A stretch of 64,000 bases of DNA, taken from the NCBI GenBank assembly GCA_013178185.1, contig JABLXC010000001.1, forward strand, positions 1-64,000, written 5' to 3'. Positions 8,489 to 24,870 of the stretch are shown here, piece after piece (the stretch's first letter is position 1; every line of letters begins with the position of its first letter). The stretch comes from Anaerolineae bacterium. Its GTDB lineage: Bacteria > Chloroflexota > Anaerolineae > Anaerolineales > Anaerolineaceae. The position numbers and the translations under genes are program-made. The notes beneath the pieces were generated by a model, which worked only from the letters and a program-made list of their open reading frames with translations, did not search any database and was not told where the DNA came from.

Positions 8489-9210
8489 TTGCGCTTCTCC
8501 AGCAACAAGCCCGCCGCGATCCCGACCAGCGCTGCCAGCACCAGCCATAGTTTAAGTGGAAGCTGATAGGCGGCGACGGCGGTTATGCCAGCCGCCAGCG
8601 CGGCCGCGACCGCCGCCCGATCCTTGAGGGTTGGGATGACAATGGCGATGAATGTCAGCGCGAGCGTAAAATCCAGCGACCAGGACGCCGGGATGATCGC
8701 GCCTAACAGGATGCCGATTGCGGTACTGGCTTGCCAGGTGAGCCAGAGCGCCAGCCCTGCACCCAGGAAGTACCAGTGCTTATGGGGAGTTTGCTGACCG
8801 TCCTCGTAGTGAAGAATGGCGATTGCATACGCCTCATCCGTCAGCAGGTAACTGAGCAGCGCTTTCCAGCCCGGGCGCAGGGAGAGTAGGTGCGGCGCGA
8901 TCGAGGCGCTGTATAAAGCATGGCGCAGGTTGATGATGGCCACAGTCAGCAGGATCACAAATCCAGGCGCAGCGGCGCCGTAGAGCTGGGCGGCGATGAA
9001 TTGCGCCGATCCGGCAAAGAGCACAGACGACATCGCCTGAGCCGCGCCGGTGGGTATGCCGGCGCCAATTGCCAACACACCGTAAATCATCCCAAACGGA
9101 GAGACGCCGACCAGCAGCGGAAGTTCAGCTTTCACCCCTTTCCAGAATTCCTGGCGGGTCTGGGCTTTTTTACTTTTCTGGTTCAATTCCAATGGCGTCA
9201 TCTCGTTCAA
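8485..9210 (-). CDS. azlC: AzlC-type branched-chain amino acid exporter subunit
   Basis: A 241-residue integral membrane protein with five or six helices and the AzlC hallmarks SPFGMIYGVLA near the N-terminus, FAGSAQFIAAQL and INLRHALYS. It forms the large subunit of the AzlCD permease. Length is normal for the family. It is followed by azlD with a 4-base overlap. No Lrp-type regulator gene is adjacent, so regulation cannot be inferred. Confidence 0.9.
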   Translation of the reverse strand: MNEMTPLELNQKSKKAQTRQEFWKGVKAELPLLVGVSPFGMIYGVLAIGAGIPTGAAQAMSSVLFAGSAQFIAAQLYGAAAPGFVILLTVAIINLRHALYSASIAPHLLSLRPGWKALLSYLLTDEAYAIAILHYEDGQQTPHKHWYFLGAGLALWLTWQASTAIGILLGAIIPASWSLDFTLALTFIAIVIPTLKDRAAVAAALAAGITAVAAYQLPLKLWLVLAALVGIAAGLLLEKRK

Positions 9211-9257
9211 TCATCCCTCGCTTGCACAGGGGGTTTCGTGCGGAGAAGGCTCGCTTT

Positions 9258-9575
9258 CTAAAACGCATCTTGCGAACCGGACGAATCCGTTTTTGGCTCG
9301 GCCAGCGAGCTGAAGGCAGTTAGTTCCAGCGCGGCGCGTTCCAGCAGTTCAAACCCTTTCAGGGTCAGGGCTTGCAGGCGGGCGCGTTCGGCTGTATCGG
9401 AACTTTCGCCGCCGCTTTCCAGGCGGCTGATGCAGCGCAGGATGGCCCCGCGGATTCCACTTGCCAGGTGCGCCCAGGTGGAATCGGCTGAAAGCCGCTC
9501 CAGGCGCTGCACCAGCATGACAGCCTGTTCGATCTGGGCGGCGCGGAGTGTTTTCTTCTGCTGGGATGCATTCAT
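9258..9575 (-). CDS. Hypothetical small helical protein
   Basis: About 105 residues, unrecognised. The sequence is rich in Ala, Leu, Arg and Glu and predicts as mostly helical (IEQAVMLVQRLERL; LQALTLKGFELLERAAL), with no Cys-based motif, signal peptide or membrane segment. Start is ambiguous: ATG 9575, or GTG 9581 two codons earlier. A TATAAT -10 element on this strand (9591-9586) lies only ten bases before ATG 9575, so the transcript would have almost no leader. It ends 48 bp upstream of azlC on the same strand and could be cotranscribed, but nothing ties it to transport. Confidence 0.6.
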   Translation of the reverse strand: MNASQQKKTLRAAQIEQAVMLVQRLERLSADSTWAHLASGIRGAILRCISRLESGGESSDTAERARLQALTLKGFELLERAALELTAFSSLAEPKTDSSGSQDAF

Positions 9576-9591
9576 CTCCACTGGAATTATA

Positions 9592-9952
9592 ACCTTCGTA
9601 AGATTTTATAGTGGTTATATCTTAACAGTTGAAAGTCAGCCTGTCAAGGCGCTGTCGGCCGCTTGCTGCCGTGCCAACGATTTTACCATCGGATCGCCGC
9701 AACTTTGCCATTCCCGTGGTGTTTCACCGCTTAAGAAACGCCCAAAGGAATCGAACATATACGGTCAAAGCTGGACGTTTATAGATAGATCAAACAACAT
9801 CACCAAAGCACGGTCCGTAACTCTATCTTTCATATCAATTAAATACCGTGCGCCTGCAAGCCCAACACCTGCCCACAGGGGAGGTGGCGGTTTTGTGTTA
9901 CGACCAGGCGGCGGTCAGGGTTGCGGAAACAGAAACAAACCAGGAGGTATCT
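9592..9952. other. Intergenic region upstream of the megasynthase
   Basis: About 360 bp between a divergent small gene and the synthase. It must hold the synthase promoter, but I see no convincing -35/-10 pair. The synthase frame is open back to 9848 yet its residues there do not look like a ketosynthase start. The only strong signal is AGGAGG at 9942-9947, just before ATG 9953. Confidence 0.5.
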
Positions 9953-18283
<8,331 letters not shown>

Positions 18284-18307
18284 CGCCTTTTCGGGTATAG
18301 TAAGTCC

Positions 18308-19075
18308 ATGTCGCCTTGCGGCCATATTGTCACGTGGTTAACAGTTGAGGCTGGGCAATTTCTGTCCGGCCTCAACGCTCATGGCGATGCGGATTTTCTC
18401 TCCCCCGAAGAGCGCCAGAAACTCTCCACCCTGCGCTTTTCGAACCGCAGTTCAAGCTGGCTATTGGGCCGCCGCGCCGCCAAGACCTTGCTGCGCCGCG
18501 CCTGCCCTGACCTGACCTACCTGCCCGAAACAGCCATCACCATCGCCAACGAACCTTCCGGCGCGCCCGTGATCCAGGTGGACGGGCGGCAGAGTTATCC
18601 CGGTTGTCTTTCCATCACCCACCGGCTCAACCTGGCGTTGGCCGCCTATTGTCCCTCCCCTGGCTGGCGGGTCGGAATCGATCTGGAACAGGTGGAAGCG
18701 CGCCACGAAAGTTTTTTGCACGACTTTTTTACCCCCGGCGAAGTGGAAACGGCGCGCGCCTGCCGCGGCGAGCTGCACACCCTCTGGATCACCCTGGCGT
18801 GGAGCGTGAAAGAATCTGTCCTCAAAGCGCTTGGCGCAGGGCTGCGCCTGGATACCCGTAGCGTCGAAGTCGGCCTGGCCGATGGGTTGGAGAATTTTGA
18901 CCGGCGTCCGGCGCAATGGCAGGCTGTCATGGTGCGTTCCCCTTTGTTTCAGGATGGCTGCTGCCGCGCCTGGTGGCAACCGCGCGATGGATTCATCCTC
19001 ACCCTGGCCGTGCTTGCCCCAGACGCTCGACCATTGCCTCCCGATGATGTCTGCCTGATCGAACTGCCGAAGTAA
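18308..19075 (+). CDS. Sfp-type 4'-phosphopantetheinyl transferase
   Basis: A 255-residue enzyme of the Sfp superfamily, which moves the phosphopantetheine arm from CoA to carrier-protein domains. Diagnostic motifs are present: LGRRAAKTLL, a conserved SITHR in the middle, the magnesium-binding VGIDLE, and WSVKESVLKALG with the catalytic Glu/Lys. The length suits broad-specificity Sfp types rather than the short AcpS. It starts 24 bp after the megasynthase stop on the same strand and is almost surely cotranscribed, so the megasynthase ACPs are its likely substrates. This is notable because those ACPs show threonine at the attachment position. A weak terminator hairpin follows at 19096. Confidence 0.92.
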   Translation: MSPCGHIVTWLTVEAGQFLSGLNAHGDADFLSPEERQKLSTLRFSNRSSSWLLGRRAAKTLLRRACPDLTYLPETAITIANEPSGAPVIQVDGRQSYPGCLSITHRLNLALAAYCPSPGWRVGIDLEQVEARHESFLHDFFTPGEVETARACRGELHTLWITLAWSVKESVLKALGAGLRLDTRSVEVGLADGLENFDRRPAQWQAVMVRSPLFQDGCCRAWWQPRDGFILTLAVLAPDARPLPPDDVCLIELPK

Positions 19076-19095
19076 AACGCCCTCGCGAAGACATT

Positions 19096-19120
19096 AAGCG
19101 TTGAAGAATGCGCTTTTTTT
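19096..19120 (+). terminator. Probable rho-independent terminator of the synthase operon
   Basis: Arms AAGCG (19096-19100) and CGCTT (19111-19115) enclose a 10-base loop and run into seven T residues (19114-19120), directly after the transferase gene. The stem is short, so confidence is moderate. Confidence 0.45.
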
Positions 19121-19134
19121 GCAGGGTTCAACGG

Positions 19135-20874
19135 CTACCGTTCCACAACGGGCAAGGAAACAAACGAAGGATGTTCAGAATCGTGGAACACGGTTTGTAA
19201 GGCAGGCGTAAAATCCACCGGCCCTGCATCTTTTGGCCACTGGCCGGTGTTCGGGTTGCGGTCATATAAGGGAAAATTGCTGCTAGAGATATCCACCCGG
19301 ATGCGGTGACCTTTTCTGAACAGGTTGCTGGTCGCTCCAACCTGAATTTCGTAGCGAACCACGTCATTTGGTTCGATCAGCGTGGGAGGGCGGTTGGGGT
19401 CGCGAAACCTGGCTCGCAGAATTCCGTCGCACAGGTTGATGGAGCGCCCATCTGGGAAGACATCAACCAGCTTTACCGTGAAGTCGGTGTCGCGGGCTGA
19501 GGATGAGGCCCAAAGCACTGCTTTGACATGCCCTGTGACTTCAAGATCGTGTTTCAGAAAATCAGAGGTATAGACCAGGACGTCGTTGCGCATTTCGGCG
19601 GGACGCTGATCTTCGGGTCCCATCGGAGATTGCGAAGCGAAGCAGCAGGACCGCCCGCCGAAGCTGGGGACCGGGTTCGTTGGATCATAAACAAAGAGGT
19701 CCGGCAGTTCATCGGAAGGAGAATCCTGGCTCAGCCAGCCGTTCCCGCTGTTGGAATTGGCCCGCCCCTTGCTGTGAAGGTACAGCCGCATCTCCTTTGC
19801 CCGGCTCAGCGGCCAGTCCGCCTCGTCCCGCCAGCGGTTTTCTCCCATCACAAAGATGCACACCGGCGGGCGTTCGTCCCACATGCAGGGGAGGTCTTTC
19901 AGCCAGCAGTTGAACCACTCCAACTGGTATTCATTGATCAGGTTGGCCGCCTCTGGGCCAAAATCCACCGCGCCCACCTGCATCGCCCAGGGCATGTGGT
20001 ACCAGGGGCCGACGATCAGGCGCTGCATGGGCCTGGCGCGGGCGTCCACGCCCATTGATTTCAGCTCGATGAAGTTTTTGAGCGTGCCTTCAATAAAAGT
20101 GTCGTACCATCCGCCAATGTGCAGCATAGGAACCTGGATGTTCCGGTATTGCTTTGGGGCGCAAAGGGCATCCCAATAGGCGTCTCGGGTTGGGTGTTCC
20201 AGCCAGTCGTAATAATAGGGCGCTACCTTTCTGAACTCGCCGGAAGGGAAGAGCTCGCCCAGGGGAGCCCGCCAGAACCGCTGGGGGAATTCCATCCCGG
20301 CATCCTCCAGGCAGAGCATTAAATCCAGGTTGCCTTGCTTTCTGGCGCCCTCCTGCGCCAGAGAAAGCGCCCAGGTGGCGGCAAAACCGAGCGCAAATGA
20401 GCCCCCGACGTAATGCCAGTCCTCGTAAAGGTCGTGGCTGGTGAAGGCTGGTGCTGCGGTGACCAGGCCTTCTGGCTGGCGCATGGCGGCCAGCAGTTGG
20501 TTCATGCCGCCGTAAGAAAAGCCGTACGTCGCGACCTTACCATTGCAATCGGGCAGCGCCCGTATCCATTGGATGGTTGCCCCGATATCCTGGGCGTCTG
20601 TTCGAAAGGGGTAAAAATCCCCTTCGGATGAAAAACGACCGCGCGTATCCTGCGCGACGACGATATAGCCCTGGCGCGCATACCAGGCCGGAGGCGCGTA
20701 GCAATGACTCTGCGCTGTGAACTTGCCGTAAGGCTGGTTGATCAACAGCGCCGGATACGGGCCGCCGCCGGAGGGGCGATACAGGTCAACGTACAGCCGC
20801 GTGCCATCCGGCTGTAAAACGGGGAGGTCTGTTTCGATCGTGATCTCGTAGTGGGGGTTCGGTTCGGATGCCAT
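19135..20874 (-). CDS. CocE/NonD family alpha/beta hydrolase (S15 peptidase-like)
   Basis: A 579-residue hydrolase of the X-Pro dipeptidyl-peptidase/CocE superfamily. The N-terminal alpha/beta-hydrolase domain has GYIVVAQDTRGRFSSEG, then the nucleophile elbow GFSYGG (Ser120). The C-terminal third (LRARFRDPNRPP, then a GHRIRVDISSSNFP segment) is the jelly-roll domain of this family. Members cleave acyl esters, beta-lactam side chains or proline peptides, so the substrate cannot be told. No signal peptide is visible, so it is probably cytoplasmic. It converges on the synthase operon and starts about 190 bp from an oppositely oriented pseudogene; no operon partner is seen. Confidence 0.85.
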   Translation of the reverse strand: MASEPNPHYEITIETDLPVLQPDGTRLYVDLYRPSGGGPYPALLINQPYGKFTAQSHCYAPPAWYARQGYIVVAQDTRGRFSSEGDFYPFRTDAQDIGATIQWIRALPDCNGKVATYGFSYGGMNQLLAAMRQPEGLVTAAPAFTSHDLYEDWHYVGGSFALGFAATWALSLAQEGARKQGNLDLMLCLEDAGMEFPQRFWRAPLGELFPSGEFRKVAPYYYDWLEHPTRDAYWDALCAPKQYRNIQVPMLHIGGWYDTFIEGTLKNFIELKSMGVDARARPMQRLIVGPWYHMPWAMQVGAVDFGPEAANLINEYQLEWFNCWLKDLPCMWDERPPVCIFVMGENRWRDEADWPLSRAKEMRLYLHSKGRANSNSGNGWLSQDSPSDELPDLFVYDPTNPVPSFGGRSCCFASQSPMGPEDQRPAEMRNDVLVYTSDFLKHDLEVTGHVKAVLWASSSARDTDFTVKLVDVFPDGRSINLCDGILRARFRDPNRPPTLIEPNDVVRYEIQVGATSNLFRKGHRIRVDISSSNFPLYDRNPNTGQWPKDAGPVDFTPALQTVFHDSEHPSFVSLPVVER

Positions 20875-21067
20875 TGTGCGCCCTTTGAATCGGTGTGAGG
20901 ATGATCTTTAATTTAAACTGGAAACGAAAGGATGTCAACCGGCGCGGCTGGATTTCTTCTCTTTACTTGATCCGAGCAGTTTTAAGGTTTATCCTATAAA
21001 CAGGATGGCGCAGGAACCATGGAGCGTGATGCGCCCTTTTCGGTTGTTTTGTCCTCAAGGAGGTCTT

Positions 21068-21369
21068 ATGTCCTGGCAGGATGGTTTGAAAGGCGATTCC
21101 CTCTCGTGGCTGCTGGAACACGAATCCCCCGACGTGCGGTATCAGGCGCTGCGGCATCTGGCGGATCTTCCGCCCGGCGAACCCGCCCTGACGGAGGCGG
21201 CGCGCCTGGCGCGCACGATTGAAATCATCCGGGAAAAGCAGGGCGATCAGGGCGCTGGGCGCTGGAATACCATAATACCGGTAAAACCTGGGGCTATTAT
21301 GGAAAGAAGGGACAACCCAACCCCTGGGTTACGCTGCGCGCCCTGCGCCTGCTCAAAGCCATTGCCTGA
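21068..21369 (+). pseudogene. Frameshifted, internally deleted remnant of an all-helical repeat protein
   Basis: ATG 21068 behind AAGGAGG begins a family-like N-terminus (MSWQDGLKGDSLSWLLE, PDVRYQALRHLADLPP). The frame then drifts into a non-conserved tail that ends at 21394. The neighbouring frame holds the expected end: RWALEYH, GKTWGYYG, GQPNPWVTLRALRLLKAIA, stopping at 21367-21369. The shift lies near the G-rich stretch 21235-21265. The middle of the protein is also missing compared with the usual 250-350-residue proteins of this type (an impression from memory). It is probably dead; the native function is unknown. Confidence 0.6.
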
Positions 21370-21495
21370 GCGCCTCCCTTGCTGGCGTATTTGACGCTTC
21401 GTTCCTGAGGTTTGGATGAAAGACCTATCTCTTTCCGCTGTGCCGCTGGCGTCTTTCGTGTACAATAAACTGGTAAGCATTCACAGGAGGCTATC

Positions 21496-21918
21496 ATGTT
21501 TCACACTTTAATCATTGTGGGCAATGTCGGCAGAGATCCAGAAATGCGTTATACGCCTTCCGGCCAGGCGGTCACCAGCTTTTCGGTCGCCACCAGCCGC
21601 CAATATAACAACGCTCAGGGGCAGCAGGTCAAAGAGACCATCTGGTTTCGTGTTTCCGCTTGGGGCAAAACCGCCGAAATCTGCAACCAGTATCTCAAGA
21701 AAGGCAGCAAGGTGTTGATCGAAGGCCGCCTGACGCCGGATATCAACACCGGTGGGCCGCGCATCTGGAACCGCCAGGACGGCACCCCAGGGGCTTCCTT
21801 CGAGGTCAGCGCCGCGACTGTTCGTTTCCTCTCCAGCCGCGGCGAGGCAGGTGAAGCGGGCGGTCTTGACCAGGAATTTGGCGAGCCCGGCATAGAAGAA
21901 GGCGATATTCCCTTCTAA
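21496..21918 (+). CDS. ssb: Single-stranded DNA-binding protein
   Basis: A 140-residue SSB that coats single-stranded DNA in replication, recombination and repair. The OB fold begins at once (HTLIIVGNVGRDPEMRY) and includes VTSFSVATSRQY, WFRVSAWGKTAE and LKKGSKVLIEGRL. The acidic tail ends in DIPF, the conserved tip that docks partner proteins. An insertion around PRIWNRQDGTPGASFEV lengthens the last strands and is seen in some Chloroflexota SSBs. AGGAGG lies at 21486-21491, and a TACAAT -10-like element at 21461-21466 gives a short leader. Translin and a nuclease-like pair follow. Confidence 0.95.
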   Translation: MFHTLIIVGNVGRDPEMRYTPSGQAVTSFSVATSRQYNNAQGQQVKETIWFRVSAWGKTAEICNQYLKKGSKVLIEGRLTPDINTGGPRIWNRQDGTPGASFEVSAATVRFLSSRGEAGEAGGLDQEFGEPGIEEGDIPF

Positions 21919-21982
21919 AGCGCGTGGCTTACCGATAAGCTGAAAACCCTAGCGATTCAAGAAAGTCTTTACAGTTATCATT

Positions 21983-22618
21983 ATGGAACGAATTATCGAG
22001 ATTGTTGAACAGATTCACCAGGCCTTTGAAGTGCGCAACCGCGCCCGCGATACAGCCCTGGCGCAGGCCCGCCAGCTCACCCGCTATGCCGCCCACGCCA
22101 TCCGGGCTATTCACCGCGGCGAATTCCAGCTTTCTGCAGAAAACCTGGAAAAAGCCCGCCAGCTTGTCGCCCAACTGCGAGAGGACCTCAAAGACTTTCC
22201 GGAGTTGTATCATGCCGGTTACACCCAGGATGCCATCAAGGAGTTTTGCGAGGCTGCCATCACCAGCTCCCTGATCCAGGGCCAGTACCTCCCTGGCCCG
22301 GAGGAGCTCAACGTGGAGTACGCCTCTTATATGAATGGCATGGCGGAGGTGCCCGGCGAGCTGCGCCGGAAGTGTATGGATATCTTGCGCCAGGGTTATT
22401 CTGAAGAGGCCGAGGTTTTGTTGCAGGCAATGGATGAAATCTACGCCGCTCTGGTGACGATGGATTATCCGGACGCCATCACCAACGGGCTGCGCCGCCA
22501 GACTGACCTGGTGCGCGGCATCGTCGAGCGCACGCGCGGCGATCTGACCATCAGCCTGCGCGAGGAAAAGCTGAAGCGCGCCCTGGAAGAAGCGATGACG
22601 CACTTCAAACTGGAATGA
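21983..22618 (+). CDS. Translin family protein
   Basis: A 211-residue, mostly helical protein matching translin: LTRYAAHAIRAIHRGEF near the N-terminus, then YHAGYTQDAIKEFCEA, LPGPEELNVEYASYMNGMAEVPGELRR (read in parts), and YPDAITNGLRRQTDLVRGIVERTRGDLT. Eukaryotic translin with TRAX forms the C3PO ribonuclease and binds single-stranded nucleic acid. Archaeal and a few bacterial homologues form similar shells, and some have RNase activity. The acidic residues that make TRAX catalytic cannot be assigned with confidence here. It is 64 bp after ssb and 3 bp before a Cas4-like gene pair, so a link to single-stranded nucleic acid metabolism is plausible but unproven. Confidence 0.85.
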   Translation: MERIIEIVEQIHQAFEVRNRARDTALAQARQLTRYAAHAIRAIHRGEFQLSAENLEKARQLVAQLREDLKDFPELYHAGYTQDAIKEFCEAAITSSLIQGQYLPGPEELNVEYASYMNGMAEVPGELRRKCMDILRQGYSEEAEVLLQAMDEIYAALVTMDYPDAITNGLRRQTDLVRGIVERTRGDLTISLREEKLKRALEEAMTHFKLE

Positions 22619-22621
22619 ACG

Positions 22622-22861
22622 ATGCGCACCCTGCGTGCCTCTGAAATCGGGTTGTTCTTATATTGCCGGCGCGCCTGGCAGTACAACCGTGAGGGGATCG
22701 AATCGCAAAACCAGCCAGAAATGACCGGCGGCGCTGAATATCACCGCCAGCACGGACGGCAGGTGTTCCTGGCGGGTGTTTACCGCCTGGCCGGTTGGAT
22801 CGCCTTGCTGCTGGCGCTCATTCTGGCTGCTGTTGCCCTGACCAACTTCTTTTATGGTTGA
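22622..22861 (+). CDS. Cas4-like nuclease, N-terminal fragment with membrane helix
   Basis: A 79-residue ORF starting 3 bp after translin. It begins with the Cas4/RecB-type entry LRASEIGLFLYCRRAWQY (Cys15, normally the first iron-sulfur ligand), followed by a His-containing helix (EYHRQHGRQVF, His41/His44), and ends with one membrane helix at about residues 56-76. The other half of the nuclease is encoded by the next ORF, which overlaps this one by 8 bases in another frame. The split falls between two membrane helices, so both chains could assemble at the membrane. Alternatives are a frameshift in one original gene or programmed frameshifting. Neither chain alone has a complete active site plus cluster. 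Confidence 0.6.
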   Translation: MRTLRASEIGLFLYCRRAWQYNREGIESQNQPEMTGGAEYHRQHGRQVFLAGVYRLAGWIALLLALILAAVALTNFFYG

Positions 22862-23399
22862 GACGTCTTCCTCTCCAGGGTTGGGTTTGCTGCTGGGCGG
22901 CGTTCTGCTGCTCTTGTTGGCGGGGGCGCTGCTATTGTGGTTGGGCGCTCGCCAGCGCCGCGCCAGCGGACTGCCTGCGGGGCGGATCGTTTATGATGAC
23001 AGCGGCGGCAGGATCAAGGTCGAGCGCCCGCTGTATGATTCCACGCTCGGACTGACCGGCAAACCGGATTATGTCATTAAACAGGGCGAAACCCTCATCC
23101 CCGTAGAAGTGAAGAGCGGTTTTGCGCCGCCCAGGCCGTACGAGGGGCACATCTTCCAATTAGCTGCCTATTGTCTGCTCCTCCAGCGCCTGACCGGCAA
23201 CCGTCCTTCTTATGGGATTATCCAGTACCGCAACCGCTCCTTTGCCATTGATTACACCTCAGAACTCGAAAACGAGCTGAAAGCGCTCATCGAAGAGATT
23301 CGCTATCAGGAGCGGCGCGGCCAGGCCGGCCGTTCGCATCAAGAGCCGGCGCGCTGCGCCCGCTGTGGCTACCGTTCGCTTTGCGACCAGCGTTTGTAA
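22854..23399 (+). CDS. Cas4-like PD-(D/E)XK nuclease, C-terminal part with membrane helix
   Basis: A 181-residue protein: membrane helix at about 8-30, then a PD-(D/E)XK core with LTGKPDYVI (Asp72) and IPVEVKSG (Glu85, Lys87), the QLAAYCLLL helix, and a C-terminal CARC...C cluster (Cys168, Cys171, Cys177). These match the catalytic core and last three iron-sulfur cysteines of Cas4/Dna2-like 5'-3' exonucleases. The expected first Cys and motif-I helix are in the overlapping upstream ORF. No cas genes or repeat array are nearby, so a housekeeping DNA-end-processing role seems more likely than CRISPR adaptation. The ATG overlaps the upstream stop by 8 bases, giving translational coupling. Confidence 0.75.
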   Translation: MVETSSSPGLGLLLGGVLLLLLAGALLLWLGARQRRASGLPAGRIVYDDSGGRIKVERPLYDSTLGLTGKPDYVIKQGETLIPVEVKSGFAPPRPYEGHIFQLAAYCLLLQRLTGNRPSYGIIQYRNRSFAIDYTSELENELKALIEEIRYQERRGQAGRSHQEPARCARCGYRSLCDQRL

Positions 23400-23406
23400 A
23401 ATCAGC

Positions 23407-23412
23407 TATAAT
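23407..23412 (+). promoter_or_regulatory. TATAAT -10 element for a leaderless nadK transcript
   Basis: A perfect TATAAT ends seven bases before ATG 23420. A start site at the usual distance would fall on or next to the A of the ATG, and no Shine-Dalgarno sequence is present. No clear -35 is seen. Confidence 0.5.
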
Positions 23413-23419
23413 ACAGCGT

Positions 23420-24295
23420 ATGCGCACGCCCACCTATCTGCCGAAGCATATCGCCATCGCTTACCACCAGGAATTGCCCGCCGCGGCGCAGGAGGCCAAA
23501 AACGTCGCAGCCGAATTGGAACGACTGGGCATATCCACCCCTTTTTGCGCTTCTCTGGAAGAAGATGAATTGTGCCGACGGGTGCAGGAGAAACAGTTTG
23601 ATATCCTGGTGGCGCTCGGCGGGGATGGCAGCATGTTGCGCGCCGGCCGGATGTGCGCTCCGCTGGGTTTGCCCATCTTGGGCATCAACATGGGGCGCTT
23701 TGGCTTTTTAATCGAAGTCCAGCAAAAAAACTGGCGTTCGGTGCTGCCCAGCTTGCTGGGCGGCAATTTTTGGATGGAAGACCGCATGATGCTCCACACC
23801 GAGCATTGGAGGGACGGTGATCTGCTGGATTCGTGGGAGGTGCTCAACGACGTTGTCATCTGCCGTGGCCAGTATGTCCGCCCGATCCAGATCTCCGCTT
23901 ATGTTGACGACCATTTTCTGGCCGCCTATGTGGCCGATGGGCTGATTGCCTCTACGGCTACCGGTTCGACCGCCTATGCGATGGCGGCGGGTGGCCCGAT
24001 TATGCCCCCTGAGCTTCGAAATATCCTGCTTATGCCGGTTGCCCCGCACCTTTCAATTGACCGGGGCATTCTACTGGCGGAAGGTTCGCAGATCACCATG
24101 ACGGTGCAGACCACGCACGAGGCGGTCTTGAGCGTGGATGGCAGCAGCCCGATTGACATGCTGCCGGGTGACCGTGTTTGCGCCGCGGCGGGAGATCACA
24201 CCGTCTCGTTTGTGCGTTTTGAAGATCCTGGCTACTTTTATCGTAACCTTACCCGTTACATGGAAAGAAACCCCGTCGCAGGAAACATGTCATGA
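23420..24295 (+). CDS. nadK: NAD kinase
   Basis: A 291-residue cytoplasmic kinase that phosphorylates NAD to NADP. It has the GGDG motif (residues 67-70, in LVALGGDGSMLRA), INMGRFGFL, the LNDVVICRG strand and the DGLIASTATGSTAYAMAAGGPI segment that builds the NAD site. I place the start at ATG 23420 rather than an in-frame codon at 23381 because the latter lies inside the upstream gene and adds unrelated residues. A TATAAT seven bases upstream suggests its own leaderless promoter. The stop overlaps the next gene's ATG by four bases (ATGA). Confidence 0.93.
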   Translation: MRTPTYLPKHIAIAYHQELPAAAQEAKNVAAELERLGISTPFCASLEEDELCRRVQEKQFDILVALGGDGSMLRAGRMCAPLGLPILGINMGRFGFLIEVQQKNWRSVLPSLLGGNFWMEDRMMLHTEHWRDGDLLDSWEVLNDVVICRGQYVRPIQISAYVDDHFLAAYVADGLIASTATGSTAYAMAAGGPIMPPELRNILLMPVAPHLSIDRGILLAEGSQITMTVQTTHEAVLSVDGSSPIDMLPGDRVCAAAGDHTVSFVRFEDPGYFYRNLTRYMERNPVAGNMS

Positions 24296-24861
24296 CATCA
24301 GAATCGTTGCAGCCCTTCTTTTGCTACAACCACCCTCAGCGTGAGACCCGCCTGCGATGCAACCGCTGCGAACGCCCGATCTGCAACGAGTGCGCCGTGC
24401 TTACCCCCACCGGCTACCGTTGCAAGGAATGCGTCCGTAGCCAGCAAAAAATCTTTGAAACTGCCCAGGCGCTGGATTACGTCGTGGGCGTTCTAATCGC
24501 CGGGGTCTTATCCGTCATCGGCAGCATGGCCTGTTCTTTGCTCGGGCTGTTCAATAGCTGGTTCGGTTTTATCGTGATCTTCATCGCCCCGTTTGTCGGC
24601 GCCGTCATTGCTGAAGCTGTACGTCGCGCCACCCAGCGGCGGCGCGGCCGCCTGTTGTTCCGCCTGGTTACGGCGGCTGTCCTGGCCGGTGCGCTGCCGC
24701 CGCTCTTGTTCGACCTGCTTCCCCTGCTCTTCTCGAGCGGGGGCGGTAACCCGCTGGCGATCACTTTCCGCTTTTTGCCGCTGGTCTGGAAGGTGGTGTA
24801 CATTTCTATCGTAACCTCAACCGTCTACACCCGCCTGACCGGTATTCAAATTCGAAAATAA
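24292..24861 (+). CDS. B-box-type zinc finger integral membrane protein
   Basis: A 189-residue protein with a cytoplasmic N-terminal zinc-binding module: CYNHPQRETRLRCNRCERPICNEC is spread over residues 11-34, then TPTGYRCKEC, giving a B-box-like Cys/His ladder. It continues with about four membrane helices (from residue ~62 on). Such proteins are widespread in Chloroflexota and Actinobacteria, sometimes fused to rhomboid proteases, but no catalytic residues are visible here, so the function is unknown. Its ATG overlaps the nadK stop, and recN starts 9 bp downstream, so the three are probably cotranscribed. Confidence 0.8.
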   Translation: MTSESLQPFFCYNHPQRETRLRCNRCERPICNECAVLTPTGYRCKECVRSQQKIFETAQALDYVVGVLIAGVLSVIGSMACSLLGLFNSWFGFIVIFIAPFVGAVIAEAVRRATQRRRGRLLFRLVTAAVLAGALPPLLFDLLPLLFSSGGGNPLAITFRFLPLVWKVVYISIVTSTVYTRLTGIQIRK

Positions 24862-24870
24862 GCCGAAACT

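Noticed and set aside
22844..22870. TGA ending the first Cas4-like ORF as a possible selenocysteine codon
   Set aside because: The second ORF is in a different frame and the TGA is not at a redox or metal-binding position; frameshift or split gene explains it better.
22622..23399. Cas4 as evidence for a CRISPR locus
   Set aside because: No repeats with regular spacers and no other cas genes were seen in the window.
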